Assembly (NCBI RefSeq): GCF_003323735.1
Contig: NZ_QOIM01000034.1
Coordinates: 248,001-312,000 of the forward strand
Direction of reading: 5' to 3'
Length of the DNA: 64,000 nucleotides
From: Streptomyces reniochalinae
GTDB taxonomy: Bacteria; Actinomycetota; Actinomycetes; Streptomycetales; Streptomycetaceae
Positions 39,540 to 49,484 of this stretch are shown here, piece by piece. Made by a program: the position numbers and the translations under genes. The notes under the pieces are model-generated. The model saw only the letters and a program-made list of their open reading frames with translations, had not been told where the DNA came from and did not search any database. The first letter of the stretch is position 1, and each line of letters begins with the position of its first letter.

Positions 39540-40382
39540 ATGCAGGAACTCACCTCCGCGCAGTGCGTGATATTCGACTTCGACGGCCCGCTGTGCCGCC
39601 TCTTCGCCCGCCGCCCGGCCCCCGCCATCGCCGGGCGCCTGCGCACCACGTACGGGCACGCACTGGCGGATACGGCGGCCTCCGAGACCTCGGACCCACT
39701 GCGCCTGCTCACCCTCGCGTTCAGCACATCGTCGCCGGGCGAAGCGCTGGGAGAGGGGGAGGGAAGGGGAGCGGCTTCGGTCACATGCGCGACTCCAGCC
39801 AGGGGGGCGGCACCGGTCACGGAAACGGCACCGGTCACCGGGGCGACGGGCGCAGGGGCGACGGGCGCGGCACCGGTGCGCACCCGCCCCGTACCGGGCG
39901 AGACGGCCCGCGCGATCGAACGCTCGCTGACCGAGGAGGAGATCGCCGCCGCGGTGGACGCCTTCCCCACTCCGTACGCGGACACCCTCGTGCGCACCCT
40001 CTGCGCGACGGGACGCACCGTGGCCGTCGCCACCGACAACTCAGCCGCGGCGGTGGAGCGTTACCTCTCCGGACGCGGACTGCTCGGCCTGTTCGCGGAC
40101 CGCGTCCGCGGGCGGACCCTCGACCAGGCCGGCCCCCGGCTGAAACCCGACCCCGACTGCGTGGAACGCGCCCTCCACGCCTCCGGCGCCGCCCCCGCCG
40201 ACGCGGTGATGATCGGCGACTCCGCCCGCGACGTACGCGCAGCCCGCGCGGCCGGCGTCGCCTTCGTCGGCTACGCCCGCAACGAGCGCAAGGAGCGGGA
40301 GCTGAGGGACGGCGGAGCCGAGACCATCACCACGTCCCTGCGCGACGTCCTCCTCACCGTCGACCCCCTCGCCCACGTCTAG
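39540..40382 (+). CDS. HAD-family phosphatase-like hydrolase (candidate devB)
   Basis: 280 residues. HAD motifs: I VIFDFDGPLCRL (nucleophile Asp), II VAVATDNSAAAVERYL, III RLKPDPDCVERAL, IV AVMIGDSARDVRAARAAGV. The cap contains a low-complexity insertion (about 85-120) built from APVT/GATGA units, coded by repeating ACCGGTCAC-type DNA. In S. coelicolor the gene reported next to devA, devB, is described as a phosphatase/hydrolase; this is the natural counterpart, though a kinase-like gene and the MITE intervene here. The substrate is unknown. Confidence 0.85.
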   Translation: MQELTSAQCVIFDFDGPLCRLFARRPAPAIAGRLRTTYGHALADTAASETSDPLRLLTLAFSTSSPGEALGEGEGRGAASVTCATPARGAAPVTETAPVTGATGAGATGAAPVRTRPVPGETARAIERSLTEEEIAAAVDAFPTPYADTLVRTLCATGRTVAVATDNSAAAVERYLSGRGLLGLFADRVRGRTLDQAGPRLKPDPDCVERALHASGAAPADAVMIGDSARDVRAARAAGVAFVGYARNERKERELRDGGAETITTSLRDVLLTVDPLAHV

Positions 40383-40497
40383 ATCACCACCCCGCTGCCG
40401 CGTCAGGACGCCGCCGGCGCCCCCTGTGACGCCGCCACGTGCGGCCCGGACGGGAAACATCGCGGGGCCGAAACAGGCCGCGGGCCGCCACCGTCCG

Positions 40498-40503
40498 TAC
40501 GCT
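40498..40503 (+). promoter_or_regulatory. -10 box of a leaderless promoter
   Basis: TACGCT six bases upstream of the ATG of the ankyrin gene at 40510; no ribosome site. Confidence 0.55.
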
Positions 40504-40509
40504 GGCACC

Positions 40510-40929
40510 ATGACAGACGCACCCACCCCCGAGAGCGACGAGCCCGCACACGACCCCGAGGTCCTGGAACTCGCCCAGAAGGTGTTCGACCTGTCCCGGC
40601 ACGGCGACACCGACACCGTCGCCGCCTACGTCAACGCGGGCGTACCCGCGAACCTGACCAACGACAAGGGCGACTCCCTCCTCATGCTGGCCGCCTACCA
40701 CGGCCACCCGGACACCGTCCGCGCCCTCCTCTCGCACGGCGCCGACCCCGACCGCGCCAACGACCGGGGCCAGACGCCCCTCGCCGGCGCGGTCTTCAAG
40801 GGCGAGGACGAGGTCGTACGCGTGCTCTTCGAGGCCGGTGCCGACCCGCAGGCCGGCGCACCGTCCGCCATCGAGACCGCCCGCATGTTCGAGAAGCAGG
40901 AACTCCTCGCCCTCTTCGGCGCACCCTGA
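40510..40929 (+). CDS. small ankyrin-repeat protein
   Basis: 139 residues with three ankyrin units: DTDTVAAYVNAGVPANLTND, GDSLLMLAAYHGHPDTVRAL-L-S-HGADPDRAND and GQTPLAGAVFKGEDEVVRVL-FEAGADPQAGAP, plus capping helices (first LELAQKVFDLSRHG, last ETARMFEKQELLALFG). No other domain or signal. Ankyrin proteins bind other proteins; the partner is unknown. Followed by a terminator at 40963-40987 and convergent with the next HAD gene. Confidence 0.93.
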   Translation: MTDAPTPESDEPAHDPEVLELAQKVFDLSRHGDTDTVAAYVNAGVPANLTNDKGDSLLMLAAYHGHPDTVRALLSHGADPDRANDRGQTPLAGAVFKGEDEVVRVLFEAGADPQAGAPSAIETARMFEKQELLALFGAP

Positions 40930-40962
40930 CAGGCGCCCTTTGGCACGCGTCCCTGACAAGCG

Positions 40963-40987
40963 CCCTGGGCGGACGACCCGCCCAGGG
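40963..40987. terminator. bidirectional terminator
   Basis: Perfect 10-bp arms CCCTGGGCGG (40963-40972) and complement (40978-40987), 5-nt loop, between the ankyrin gene and the convergent HAD gene. Confidence 0.85.
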
Positions 40988-41015
40988 GGTCACGGGGTGC
41001 GCGGAGGAACGTGGC

Positions 41016-41654
41016 TCAGGGAGCCGACGAGAGACCCAGAGCCTCCTCCAGCGCACTGGGCTCCCGGTAGAGATGCCCTCGCATCCCCAGCGCCACGGCC
41101 GCCGCGACGTTCTCCTGCCGGTCGTCCACGAAGACGCAGCGCTCCGGGGCGACCCCCGTCCACTCCGCCGCCATCCGGTAGATGGCCGCGTCCGGCTTGG
41201 CCACCCCCACCCGGGCACTGTTGACGACGTGATGCGCCAACCCGTCGAGCCCCAGCGACGCGAGATCGTCGTCCAGTTCGGCCGTCCCGTTCGTGACCAG
41301 CACCAGCGGCATACGGGCGCGGGCCCGCCGCAGTATCCCGACCACCTCCGCGTCCGCCCGGAACGGCGCCTGCGCCAGCCCCGCCGCCAACGCGCGCGCC
41401 CGCTCCCCCGGCACCCCCAGGCCGGCCAGCCCCTCGGCGACCGACACCGCCCACTCCGGCTTGCTGATCCTCCCCAGCAGCAGCGGCCTGCCCCGCTCCG
41501 GCGCGAACGCGAGGCGCGCCGTCGTACCGGCCGCGAGACCCGCGTCGCGTTCGAGCCGGGCCAGCGGTTCGGTGTCGTAGTACCGGATCACGTCGTCCAC
41601 GTCGCACAACACCGCGTCGAAACCGGCGGAGGGAAGGCGGAGGGGGCTCGTCAC
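41016..41654 (-). CDS. HAD-superfamily hydrolase, subfamily IA
   Basis: 212 residues; GTG start behind GAGGA. Motif I AVLCDVDDVIRYYD (D-x-D), motif II LVLVTNGTAELDDDL, motif III VGVAKPDAAIYRMAAE, motif IV CVFVDDRQENVAAAVALGM. The helical cap spans about 25-85. Such enzymes dephosphorylate sugar phosphates, phosphoglycolate or similar; the substrate is not evident. Precedes no partner: the methyltransferase gene upstream on the same strand is 153 bp away. Confidence 0.92.
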   Translation of the reverse strand: MTSPLRLPSAGFDAVLCDVDDVIRYYDTEPLARLERDAGLAAGTTARLAFAPERGRPLLLGRISKPEWAVSVAEGLAGLGVPGERARALAAGLAQAPFRADAEVVGILRRARARMPLVLVTNGTAELDDDLASLGLDGLAHHVVNSARVGVAKPDAAIYRMAAEWTGVAPERCVFVDDRQENVAAAVALGMRGHLYREPSALEEALGLSSAP

Positions 41655-41762
41655 GGGCGCATCCTCACACGAGGACCCGACCACGGAGAAGGGGCACAGG
41701 CCGGGCCACGGGCGACCGAGCGACGGGAGCGAGGGACCGCGGCGAGGGCCCGGTGCACGGGT

Positions 41763-41790
41763 GACCGGCGACCGGCGACCGGCGACCGGC
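41763..41790. repeat. four tandem 7-bp repeats
   Basis: GACCGGC is repeated four times in a row (41763-41790) in the gap between the HAD gene start and the methyltransferase stop, followed by a partial unit. A microsatellite that could vary in length between strains. Confidence 0.85.
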
Positions 41791-41806
41791 GACGAACGGC
41801 TGGGGA

Positions 41807-42586
41807 TCACTTCGGTTTGCGGGCCTCGATGAGGAAGCGGGCGGAGTGGGCGACGAACGGGCCGTCGGTCTGGATGCGGTCGTGCAACTCGCGCAGCCGC
41901 GAACGGTACGCCTCGACGGTGAAGCCGGGCACCATCCAGACGACCTTGCGCAGGAAGTAGACGACCGCACCGACGTCGAAGAACTGCATACGCAGCCGCT
42001 CCGACCGCAGGTCGACCACCTCCAGACCGGCCTCCTCCGCTTCCGCCCGCTCGTCCTCGGGGCGCCGGTGCCCGCGTGCCTCGGGCTGGGGGCCGAGGAA
42101 GTACTCCACCAGCTCGAACACGGACGCGGGCCCCACGTGCTGGGCGAGGTAGGCACCGCCGGGCTCCAGCACCCGGGCGATCTCCGACCACCACGCCCGC
42201 ACCGGGTGCCGACTGGTCACCAGGTCGAACGCGCCGTCCGCGAACGGCAGCGGAGGCTCGTCGGTGTCCGCCACGACGATGACACCGCGCGGGCGCAGCA
42301 GGGCCGTCGCCTTGGCGACGTTCGGCGGCCACGCCTCGGTCGCAGCCATCGCCGGCGGCAGCCTCTCCGTCCCGGCGAGGACCTCCCCACCGCCGGTCTG
42401 GAGATCGAGAGCGGCGGACGCGGTGGCGAGCCGGCCGCTCATCCGGCCCTGGTACCCCCACGAGGGGCGTTCCTCTGTCGCTCGGCCCTCCAACCACGAG
42501 AAGTCCCAGCCCTCCACGGAGACCGAGGCAGCCTCCTCCATGAGCTCCTCGAACGACCGGGTCCGCTCCACGTCCGCATGTGCCAT
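41807..42586 (-). CDS. class I SAM-dependent methyltransferase
   Basis: 259 residues; ATG behind GGGAGG. Motif I is reduced to TASAALDLQTGGGEVLAG; strand 2/3 VIVVADTDEPPLPFADGAFD; post-I acidic residue and motif FDLVTSRHPVRAWWSEIARV, LEPGGAYLAQHVGP. The C-terminal AYRSRLRELHDRIQTDGPFV and IEARKPK are typical of Streptomyces proteins related to rRNA/small-molecule methyltransferases (UbiE-type). Its place just before the resistance cassette is suggestive but gives no proof of linkage. Confidence 0.9.
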   Translation of the reverse strand: MAHADVERTRSFEELMEEAASVSVEGWDFSWLEGRATEERPSWGYQGRMSGRLATASAALDLQTGGGEVLAGTERLPPAMAATEAWPPNVAKATALLRPRGVIVVADTDEPPLPFADGAFDLVTSRHPVRAWWSEIARVLEPGGAYLAQHVGPASVFELVEYFLGPQPEARGHRRPEDERAEAEEAGLEVVDLRSERLRMQFFDVGAVVYFLRKVVWMVPGFTVEAYRSRLRELHDRIQTDGPFVAHSARFLIEARKPK

Positions 42587-42735
42587 GGCCGCATCCTCCC
42601 CGCTCCCCCGCCCTGCGACCAATCGAATTCCCCCTCGTCGAGCGGGGAACTCCGCACGCCGGCGCATTCGCCTCTTCAGGCCCGGGCAGGCCGGGTGGCT
42701 CCGTGACGGCGACGCCGGGTGGGGCGATCTCGCCG

Positions 42736-43700
42736 TCACGGCCGGGTGGTGCCGAGGCGTACCACCTCCCCGCTCTCCAGCGCGACGTAGAGATCTCCGT
42801 CAGGGCCGACCGTGAGACCGTGCGGCTCCGCGTCCGGGGACGTCAGGGGGTGTTCGGTGATCCGTCCGTCCGGTGTGCGAGCCGCGATCCTGCCCGTCGC
42901 CCACTCGGTGACCCAGCAGGTGCCGTCCGGCGTCCTCGCCACCGCGTGGGGGCGGCAGCCGCGGTCCGGCAGCGGATACTCGTCCACCCGGCCGTCCGTG
43001 GTGATGCGGCCCAGCTGCCCCGCGCCGATCTCCACGAACCACAGCTCTCCGGAGCCGTCTTCCTTGCCGGGGCCGCTGGTGATGCCCACGGGGGCGGCGC
43101 CCTCGGTGGGCACCGGGTGGACGGTCACCGTGCCGTCGAGGGCGATCCGGCCGATCGCGTCCGCCTGGTTCAGCGGAAACCACAGCGCGTCGTCCGGGCC
43201 GGCGACGAGCGCCGAGGGGAAGCCGTCGCACGGCAGCGGGAACTCGGTGACCTCGCCGTCTGTCGTGATGCGGCCGATGCGGTGGGCACTGGTCTCGGTG
43301 AACCAGAGGGCACCGTCCGCACCCGCCGCGATGCCGTACGGTCCGCACTCGGGCGTCGGCAGGGCGAACGACTCCGCCCGTCCTTCCACGGTGATCCGGC
43401 CGATGCGGTGGTCCCGGCAGCGGGTGAACCACAGGGCACCGTCGGGCCCCGGCGTGATGACCGCGGGCCCGCAGCCGGGGGCGTCCAACGGGTGGGTGGT
43501 CACCCGGCCGTCCAGGGTGAGGCGGGCGAGGGCACCGGCGTGGACCAGCGTGGCCCACAGCGCTCCGTCCGGCCCGGTGACGACGTCGTAGGGGCCCGCC
43601 TCGGCGCCGAAGGCGGCCACCGTCCTCACCTTCGCCGACGAGCCGGCGTGAGGTGGCGCCGAAGAGGAGTGAGTTGCCGCCGTGGGCGTATGGGGGTGTG

Positions 43701-43704
<4 letters not shown>
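42736..43704 (-). CDS. vgb: virginiamycin B lyase (streptogramin B inactivation)
   Basis: 322 residues forming seven WD-like blades (repeats of GPDGALWFTE-x-x-x-x-R-I-G-R-I). The catalytic residues of VgbB (Tyr18, His228, Glu268, His270) map to Tyr39 (AGPYDVV), His253 (CRPHAV), Glu293 and His295 (AEPHGL), with the same 40-residue spacing. Vgb linearises the cyclic streptogramin B by eliminating the ester bond. The GTG start overlaps the ABC-F stop (GTGA) behind AGGAG, so it is translationally coupled to that gene. Confidence 0.92.
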
Positions 43705-45371
<1,667 letters not shown>

Positions 45372-45704
45372 CCACGCTCTCCACAGCGATCGAGGGTGAA
45401 GCGGCCTGGGCAGGCCGCAGGACCGGGGACACGCTTCGGATGAGCATCGGCGGTTTCCTCATTCCACGTCGTCGTACGTGCGGGCAGCACCCGCCACGCT
45501 TTTACCGCGACACCTGTCGCGTTAAGATGGTGACACGGCAACCCCTCGACCGCAAGAGCAATCCGCGGCCGGACGAGAGCGGAAGAGAAGGGACAAGACC
45601 GGACGAAGGCGACGGGAGCGAGCGGGGAGGGCGAGGAGACCGGGCGGGAACGGATAGGGGAGCGTGGACGGATACGTGAGAAGAGCGAGGAGCCCGGAGG
45701 CGCT
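45372..45704. other. 333-bp divergent control region of the resistance cassette
   Basis: It holds the TetR-type palindrome (45506-45521), a TAAGAT -10 for the TetR side (45523-45528), a leader hairpin with 7-bp arms (45401-45407 and 45412-45418), and a purine-rich stretch of about 130 bp before TetR. On the minus strand a short frame starting MRKPPMLIRS at 45462 precedes the ABC-F start and might act as a leader peptide. Confidence 0.6.
45506..45521. promoter_or_regulatory. 16-bp palindrome, likely TetR operator
   Basis: CGCGACACCTGTCGCG: perfect 7-bp arms with a 2-bp centre. It touches the probable -10 box of the TetR gene and lies within the 15-bp spacer of a possible ABC-F promoter on the other strand (TTAACG/TAAAAG), so one repressor could control both. 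Confidence 0.7.
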
Positions 45705-46361
45705 GTGGCGGTGACGAAGAAGGAAGCGGAAAGCGGCAGCGAGGCGGCGGAACCGCCGCCCTCCGCGGCCCGGCGCCCCGGCGGACGGACGGCGCGCGTG
45801 CGCGACCAGGTGCTCGCGGCCGTCGGTCCGCTCCTGGTGGAGCACGGGTTCGACGGGCTGTCCGTGGACGCCGTGGCCGCCCGCTCGGGCGTCCACCGTG
45901 CGACGGTCTACCGGCGTTGGCGCGACGTCGGCGGACTCCTCGCCGACGTCCTGGACGCGGCCGGCGCGGACAGGTGGACGGCGCCGGACACCGGCTGCCT
46001 CGAAGGGGATCTGCGGGCGCTGAACGAGGAGGTGCAGGACGCGCTGAGCGAGGAGTCCTCCCTGGCCAGGGCGTTGATCGCCGCCTCCTTCCGCTCCGCG
46101 GGAGCAGCGGACGCGCTCCGCCGGTTCTGGGAGGACCGCTACGAGCGGTGCGCGCACGTGGTGGAGCGCGCCGTCGCGCGAGGCGAACTCGCCCCGCCCG
46201 TGGAGGCCCGCAGCCTCCTGGTGGCCGCGACCGCCCCTCTCTACCACCACCTGGTCCTGCTGCACGGCGCCCCGGACCCGGCGCTTCCCGGCGAGGCGGC
46301 CCGCACCGCGGTGCTCGCGGCCCGGGCGGGAGCGTTCGGTACGCGGAGCCGCACGGGGTGA
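45705..46361 (+). CDS. TetR family repressor of the resistance cassette
   Basis: 218 residues; GTG behind GGAGG. Helix-turn-helix: RTARVRDQVLAAVGPLLVEH, FDGLSVDAVAARSGVHRATV, YRRWRDVGGLLADVL. The ligand domain has ALIAASFRSAGAADALRRFW and a C-terminal helix ending VLAARAGAFGTRSRTG. The N-terminal 30 residues are acidic and Pro-rich. Divergent from the ABC-F/vgb operon with a palindrome between; a drug-released repressor is the natural reading. Confidence 0.93.
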   Translation: MAVTKKEAESGSEAAEPPPSAARRPGGRTARVRDQVLAAVGPLLVEHGFDGLSVDAVAARSGVHRATVYRRWRDVGGLLADVLDAAGADRWTAPDTGCLEGDLRALNEEVQDALSEESSLARALIAASFRSAGAADALRRFWEDRYERCAHVVERAVARGELAPPVEARSLLVAATAPLYHHLVLLHGAPDPALPGEAARTAVLAARAGAFGTRSRTG

Positions 46362-46520
46362 CCCCGCAGTCGCCGGAGCGAGGGTGCAGCCCGGAAGACC
46401 GAGCGCGCGCCCCCGCCCCGACGAGCTGCTCACCGCGGAGGGAAGCCGGCTACCGCAGTGGCGCGACGGCCGACGTGAACGGCCGATATGAAGCGTGGTC
46501 CGGGGCGCGGTGTGTCGCCG

Positions 46521-47912
46521 TCACCCGTCGGCGGCCTCCACGACGTCCGCCACCACGCAGCTCACGTTGTCCGGGCCGCCCGCCTGGTTGGCGAGGCCGA
46601 CCAGGGTGCGGACCGCGTCGTCCGGGTCGGTCGCCGCGCTCAGCGTCTGACGCACGCGTGCCGTGGGGACCACCGCGGACAGCCCGTCCGAACAGAGCAG
46701 GTACCGGTCGCCGAGACGGACGCCATGGAGCCGCAGCTGGGCGCTCGGCGAACTGTTCTCCCCACTCCCCGGCGCTCCGCTCTCCGTCCCGGCGCCGCTC
46801 TCAGCCCCCGCGTCAGCCTGCTCCCCCGCACCCCGGCCCATCTCGCTCACGGTGCGTGCCGCCGTCTCGCCGCTGCCGCCGGTCAGGGCGCGTGCCAGCA
46901 GGGCTCGCTGCGGGTGGGAGGCGGCCTCCTCGGGGCTGAGACGCCCCTCGTCGATCATCGTCTGCACGACCGTGTGGTCATGGGTGATCTGGAACAGCCC
47001 GCCGTCCCGCAGCAGATACGCACGGGAGTCACCGATGTGCACGAGAGCCAGTCGGGAACCGGTCCACAGGGCGGCGGTGAGCGTGGTGCCGCTCTCGTGG
47101 GGCGCGTCACCGGACGCGGCGGCACCGTGAACGGCACGACCCGCCTCGCGCACGGCCTCGTCGAGCAGGTTGAGAAGGTCCCCCGCCGAGGCGGCGCCGG
47201 CACCGCTTGCCGACCGTTCGACGTCGTCTGCCGGCCACTCGGTGTCGATTGCCGACCGCCCGGCGTCGGTTTCCAGCCGTTTGAAGACGTCGACGGCGGC
47301 GGCGCTCGCTGAGCCGCCCCCGGCGCCGAAACCGTCCGCGACGGCCAGCAGCCGCTCCCCCGCGTACGCCGTGTCCTGGTTGTTTCCGCGGACCCGTCCG
47401 GCATCGGTCAGTGCCGCGTACCGGATGCCCAACGGAGCGTGCGGCGTCGGCGACGGGGCGTCGGACGCGTGCCACCGGACGTTCCCGGTCGTCTCGTTCT
47501 GCTCGGTCATCTCGAGCCCTTCCTTGTCTGACAGGTGGTCGATGAGGAAGGTGGCCAGGTCGCGGCGGACGGTGGTCTCCGCCTCCACCGCAGCCCAGTA
47601 GGCCCGCACCTCGCGCGCGGCGCATCCGGCCGGTGCCCCCGGGCGCGCGGAGGAGCCCGGCACCCCGGCGTCCCGGCCCGAGTCCGCGAGCTCGCACACG
47701 CGTTGGATACGGGCGAGTGGCATGCCGAGGCGCCGCAGCCAGGCGACCAGCCTGGCCCGCTCCAGCTGCGCGGGCGCGTAGAGGCGGTAACCGCTGAACG
47801 GGTCCACCCTGGCGGGTGTCACCAGACCGAGCCGGTCGTACAGCCGCAGGGCCTTCGGCGACAGCCGTGACGCCTTGGCGAAGGCCCCGATGGTCAGCAG
47901 CTCCGTGCCCAT
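46521..47912 (-). CDS. MerR-type regulator fused to a PP2C phosphatase
   Basis: 463 residues. Residues 1-75 are a MerR winged helix: LLTIGAFAKASRLSPKALRL, YDRLGLVTPARVDPFSGYRL, RLVAWLRRLGMPLARIQ. A short helical linker follows. From about 165 is a PP2C phosphatase with all metal ligands: GRVRGNNQDTAY (Asp180), LLAVADGFGAGGGS (Asp193), LVHIGDSRAYLLRDG, DRYLLCSDGLSAVV, GGPDNVSCVVADV. Two low-complexity insertions (Asp/Ser/Ala near 210-240; Ala/Gly/Glu near 335-365) interrupt it. This fusion could couple Ser/Thr dephosphorylation to gene control. Divergent from the XRE gene. Confidence 0.9.
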   Translation of the reverse strand: MGTELLTIGAFAKASRLSPKALRLYDRLGLVTPARVDPFSGYRLYAPAQLERARLVAWLRRLGMPLARIQRVCELADSGRDAGVPGSSARPGAPAGCAAREVRAYWAAVEAETTVRRDLATFLIDHLSDKEGLEMTEQNETTGNVRWHASDAPSPTPHAPLGIRYAALTDAGRVRGNNQDTAYAGERLLAVADGFGAGGGSASAAAVDVFKRLETDAGRSAIDTEWPADDVERSASGAGAASAGDLLNLLDEAVREAGRAVHGAAASGDAPHESGTTLTAALWTGSRLALVHIGDSRAYLLRDGGLFQITHDHTVVQTMIDEGRLSPEEAASHPQRALLARALTGGSGETAARTVSEMGRGAGEQADAGAESGAGTESGAPGSGENSSPSAQLRLHGVRLGDRYLLCSDGLSAVVPTARVRQTLSAATDPDDAVRTLVGLANQAGGPDNVSCVVADVVEAADG

Positions 47913-48015
47913 CTCGCCCGTCGTCCCTTCCTCTTCGTACCGGGCACCGCGCCCGGCCCCGCCGATGCTCCGGTCTTCCCCTGGGGGAAGGTCAACGACC
48001 CTGCCGACGCCACAC

Positions 48016-48036
48016 TTGCAAGCAAGGTGCTTGCAA
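48016..48036. promoter_or_regulatory. inverted repeat between the MerR-PP2C and XRE genes
   Basis: TTGCAAGC (48016-48023) and GCTTGCAA (48029-48036) are perfect 8-bp arms, 5-bp spacer. It lies between divergent starts at 47912 and 48066. MerR regulators bind dyads between divergent promoters; the XRE protein is the other candidate. Confidence 0.7.
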
Positions 48037-48065
48037 AAGTTAGCGGACGGGTGCAGTCTGGGGAC

Positions 48066-48455
48066 ATGGCCTCGCTCAATGTCGGGAACCTCGGGGAGTT
48101 CCTACGGGAACAACGGCGCAACGCGAAGCTGTCGTTGCGGCAGCTCGCGGAGGCCGCCGATGTCTCGAACCCGTATCTGAGCCAGATCGAGCGCGGCCTG
48201 CGCAAGCCGAGCGCGGAGATCCTGCAGCAACTGGCCAAGGCCTTGCGGATCTCGGCGGAGACGCTGTACGTGCAGGCGGGAATTCTCGACGAGCGGGACC
48301 GCGAGGACCTGTTGCAGGTGCCGGCCGCCATCCTCGCGGACTCCTCGATCAGCGAACAGCAGAAGCAGGCGCTGCTCCAGATCTACGAGTCCTTCCGCAA
48401 GGAGAACGCACAGCAACGGGTGGCGGACCCGCCGAGCGCGGCGTCCGCCGAGTAA
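48066..48455 (+). CDS. XRE-family helix-turn-helix regulator
   Basis: 129 residues. Cro/C1-type HTH: NLGEFLREQRRNAKLSLRQL, AEAADVSNPYLSQIERGLRK, PSAEILQQLAKALRI. The C-terminal part (ISAETLYVQAGILDERDREDLL and SISEQQKQALLQIYESFRKE) is helical. It matches the regulator that precedes hbhA in mycobacteria (Rv0474), and here again is followed by an HbhA-like gene. Confidence 0.93.
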   Translation: MASLNVGNLGEFLREQRRNAKLSLRQLAEAADVSNPYLSQIERGLRKPSAEILQQLAKALRISAETLYVQAGILDERDREDLLQVPAAILADSSISEQQKQALLQIYESFRKENAQQRVADPPSAASAE

Positions 48456-48658
48456 GTCCGCCCGAACCCCACAATCAGCACAGAGCGCAACGACCGACCG
48501 GCGCGTTCCAGGAACGGAGCACGTACGGGAGCACCGGAGCACGGGAGCACCCCGGGCGAGCACCGGCGCGCCGGAACACCGCACACGTGCGGATCAGTCA
48601 CGACGGACGGCAATCTGCCTTCCCGTCACGCGAGTTCAGCCACGAAAGGCGTACCCTC

Positions 48659-49345
48659 ATGCCCATCGCGAACGACCTGCGCAAGTCCCTCACCGACCCG
48701 ACGCCGCTCTACTTCGCCGCGGGTGTCGTCGACAAGATCCGTGAAGAGGCGCCGCAGGCACTCGCCTCGGTCCGCGAGACGGACCCCAGGGAAGTGCAGG
48801 CGAAGCTCACCCAACAGGCCAAGGAGACGCAGGTCAGGGTCAGCGAGACGCTCAGCGGGATCGACACCGACATCAAAAAGCTCCGCGAGCAGGCCCAGCA
48901 CTTCGCGCTCCAGGGCGTCGGCTTCGCCGCGGAGTACGCGGTCAAGGCCCGTGAGGCCTACGACGAGCTGGCCGTGCGCGGACGGGAGGCCGTCAAGAAC
49001 TGGCGTGGCGAGGACGACGGGTCCGGCGCCGCCGAGGTGACCGTGGAGCGCGAGTCCGCCACGTCCGTGAAGATCGCCGAGCCGCCGGCCGAGGAGACCC
49101 CCGCGGCCAAGGGCTCCGCTGCGCGCTCCGCGACGGCCACGGACAAGGCGGCGGCCGCGACGGCCACGGACAAGGCGGGCAAGCCCGGAGGTGCCGCGGC
49201 GGCCGACGGCGGCGCCGGAGCCGCCGCCGGGGCGAAGTCCGCCGACGCCAGGACCGCCGGCGGCAAGAACGGCACCACCAAGACGGGTACCGCTCGCAAG
49301 ACCACCCCCGCGGCCCGGAAGCCGACGCCGAAGAGCGAGTCCTGA
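48659..49345 (+). CDS. HbhA-like helical protein with Lys/Ala-rich tail
   Basis: 228 residues; ATG behind GAAAGG. The N-terminal 120 residues are one long helix region: DLRKSLTDPTPLYFAAGVVD, SETLSGIDTDIKKLREQAQ, HFALQGVGFAAEYAVKAREA, YDELAVRGREAVKNWRG. The C-terminal 100 residues are Ala/Lys/Thr-rich and disordered (AKGSAARSATATDKAAAA, ending RKTTPAARKPTPKSES). This is the layout of mycobacterial HbhA (Rv0475), a heparin-binding adhesin, but no methylated-Lys repeat pattern of HbhA is claimed. It sits between XRE and DUF2516 genes, as in mycobacteria. Confidence 0.88.
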   Translation: MPIANDLRKSLTDPTPLYFAAGVVDKIREEAPQALASVRETDPREVQAKLTQQAKETQVRVSETLSGIDTDIKKLREQAQHFALQGVGFAAEYAVKAREAYDELAVRGREAVKNWRGEDDGSGAAEVTVERESATSVKIAEPPAEETPAAKGSAARSATATDKAAAATATDKAGKPGGAAAADGGAGAAAGAKSADARTAGGKNGTTKTGTARKTTPAARKPTPKSES

Positions 49346-49484
49346 GCCCCGTGGGCACGGGAGGGGAACGGGCCGGGCACCATGCGCGTGCCCGGCTCGT
49401 TCCCCCTGTGCTGGGGTACGGTGGCGGCACAGCCGCCCGCAAGAGTCAGACACGGCTCCGAGACCGACCGGGAGTGTGAGCACG

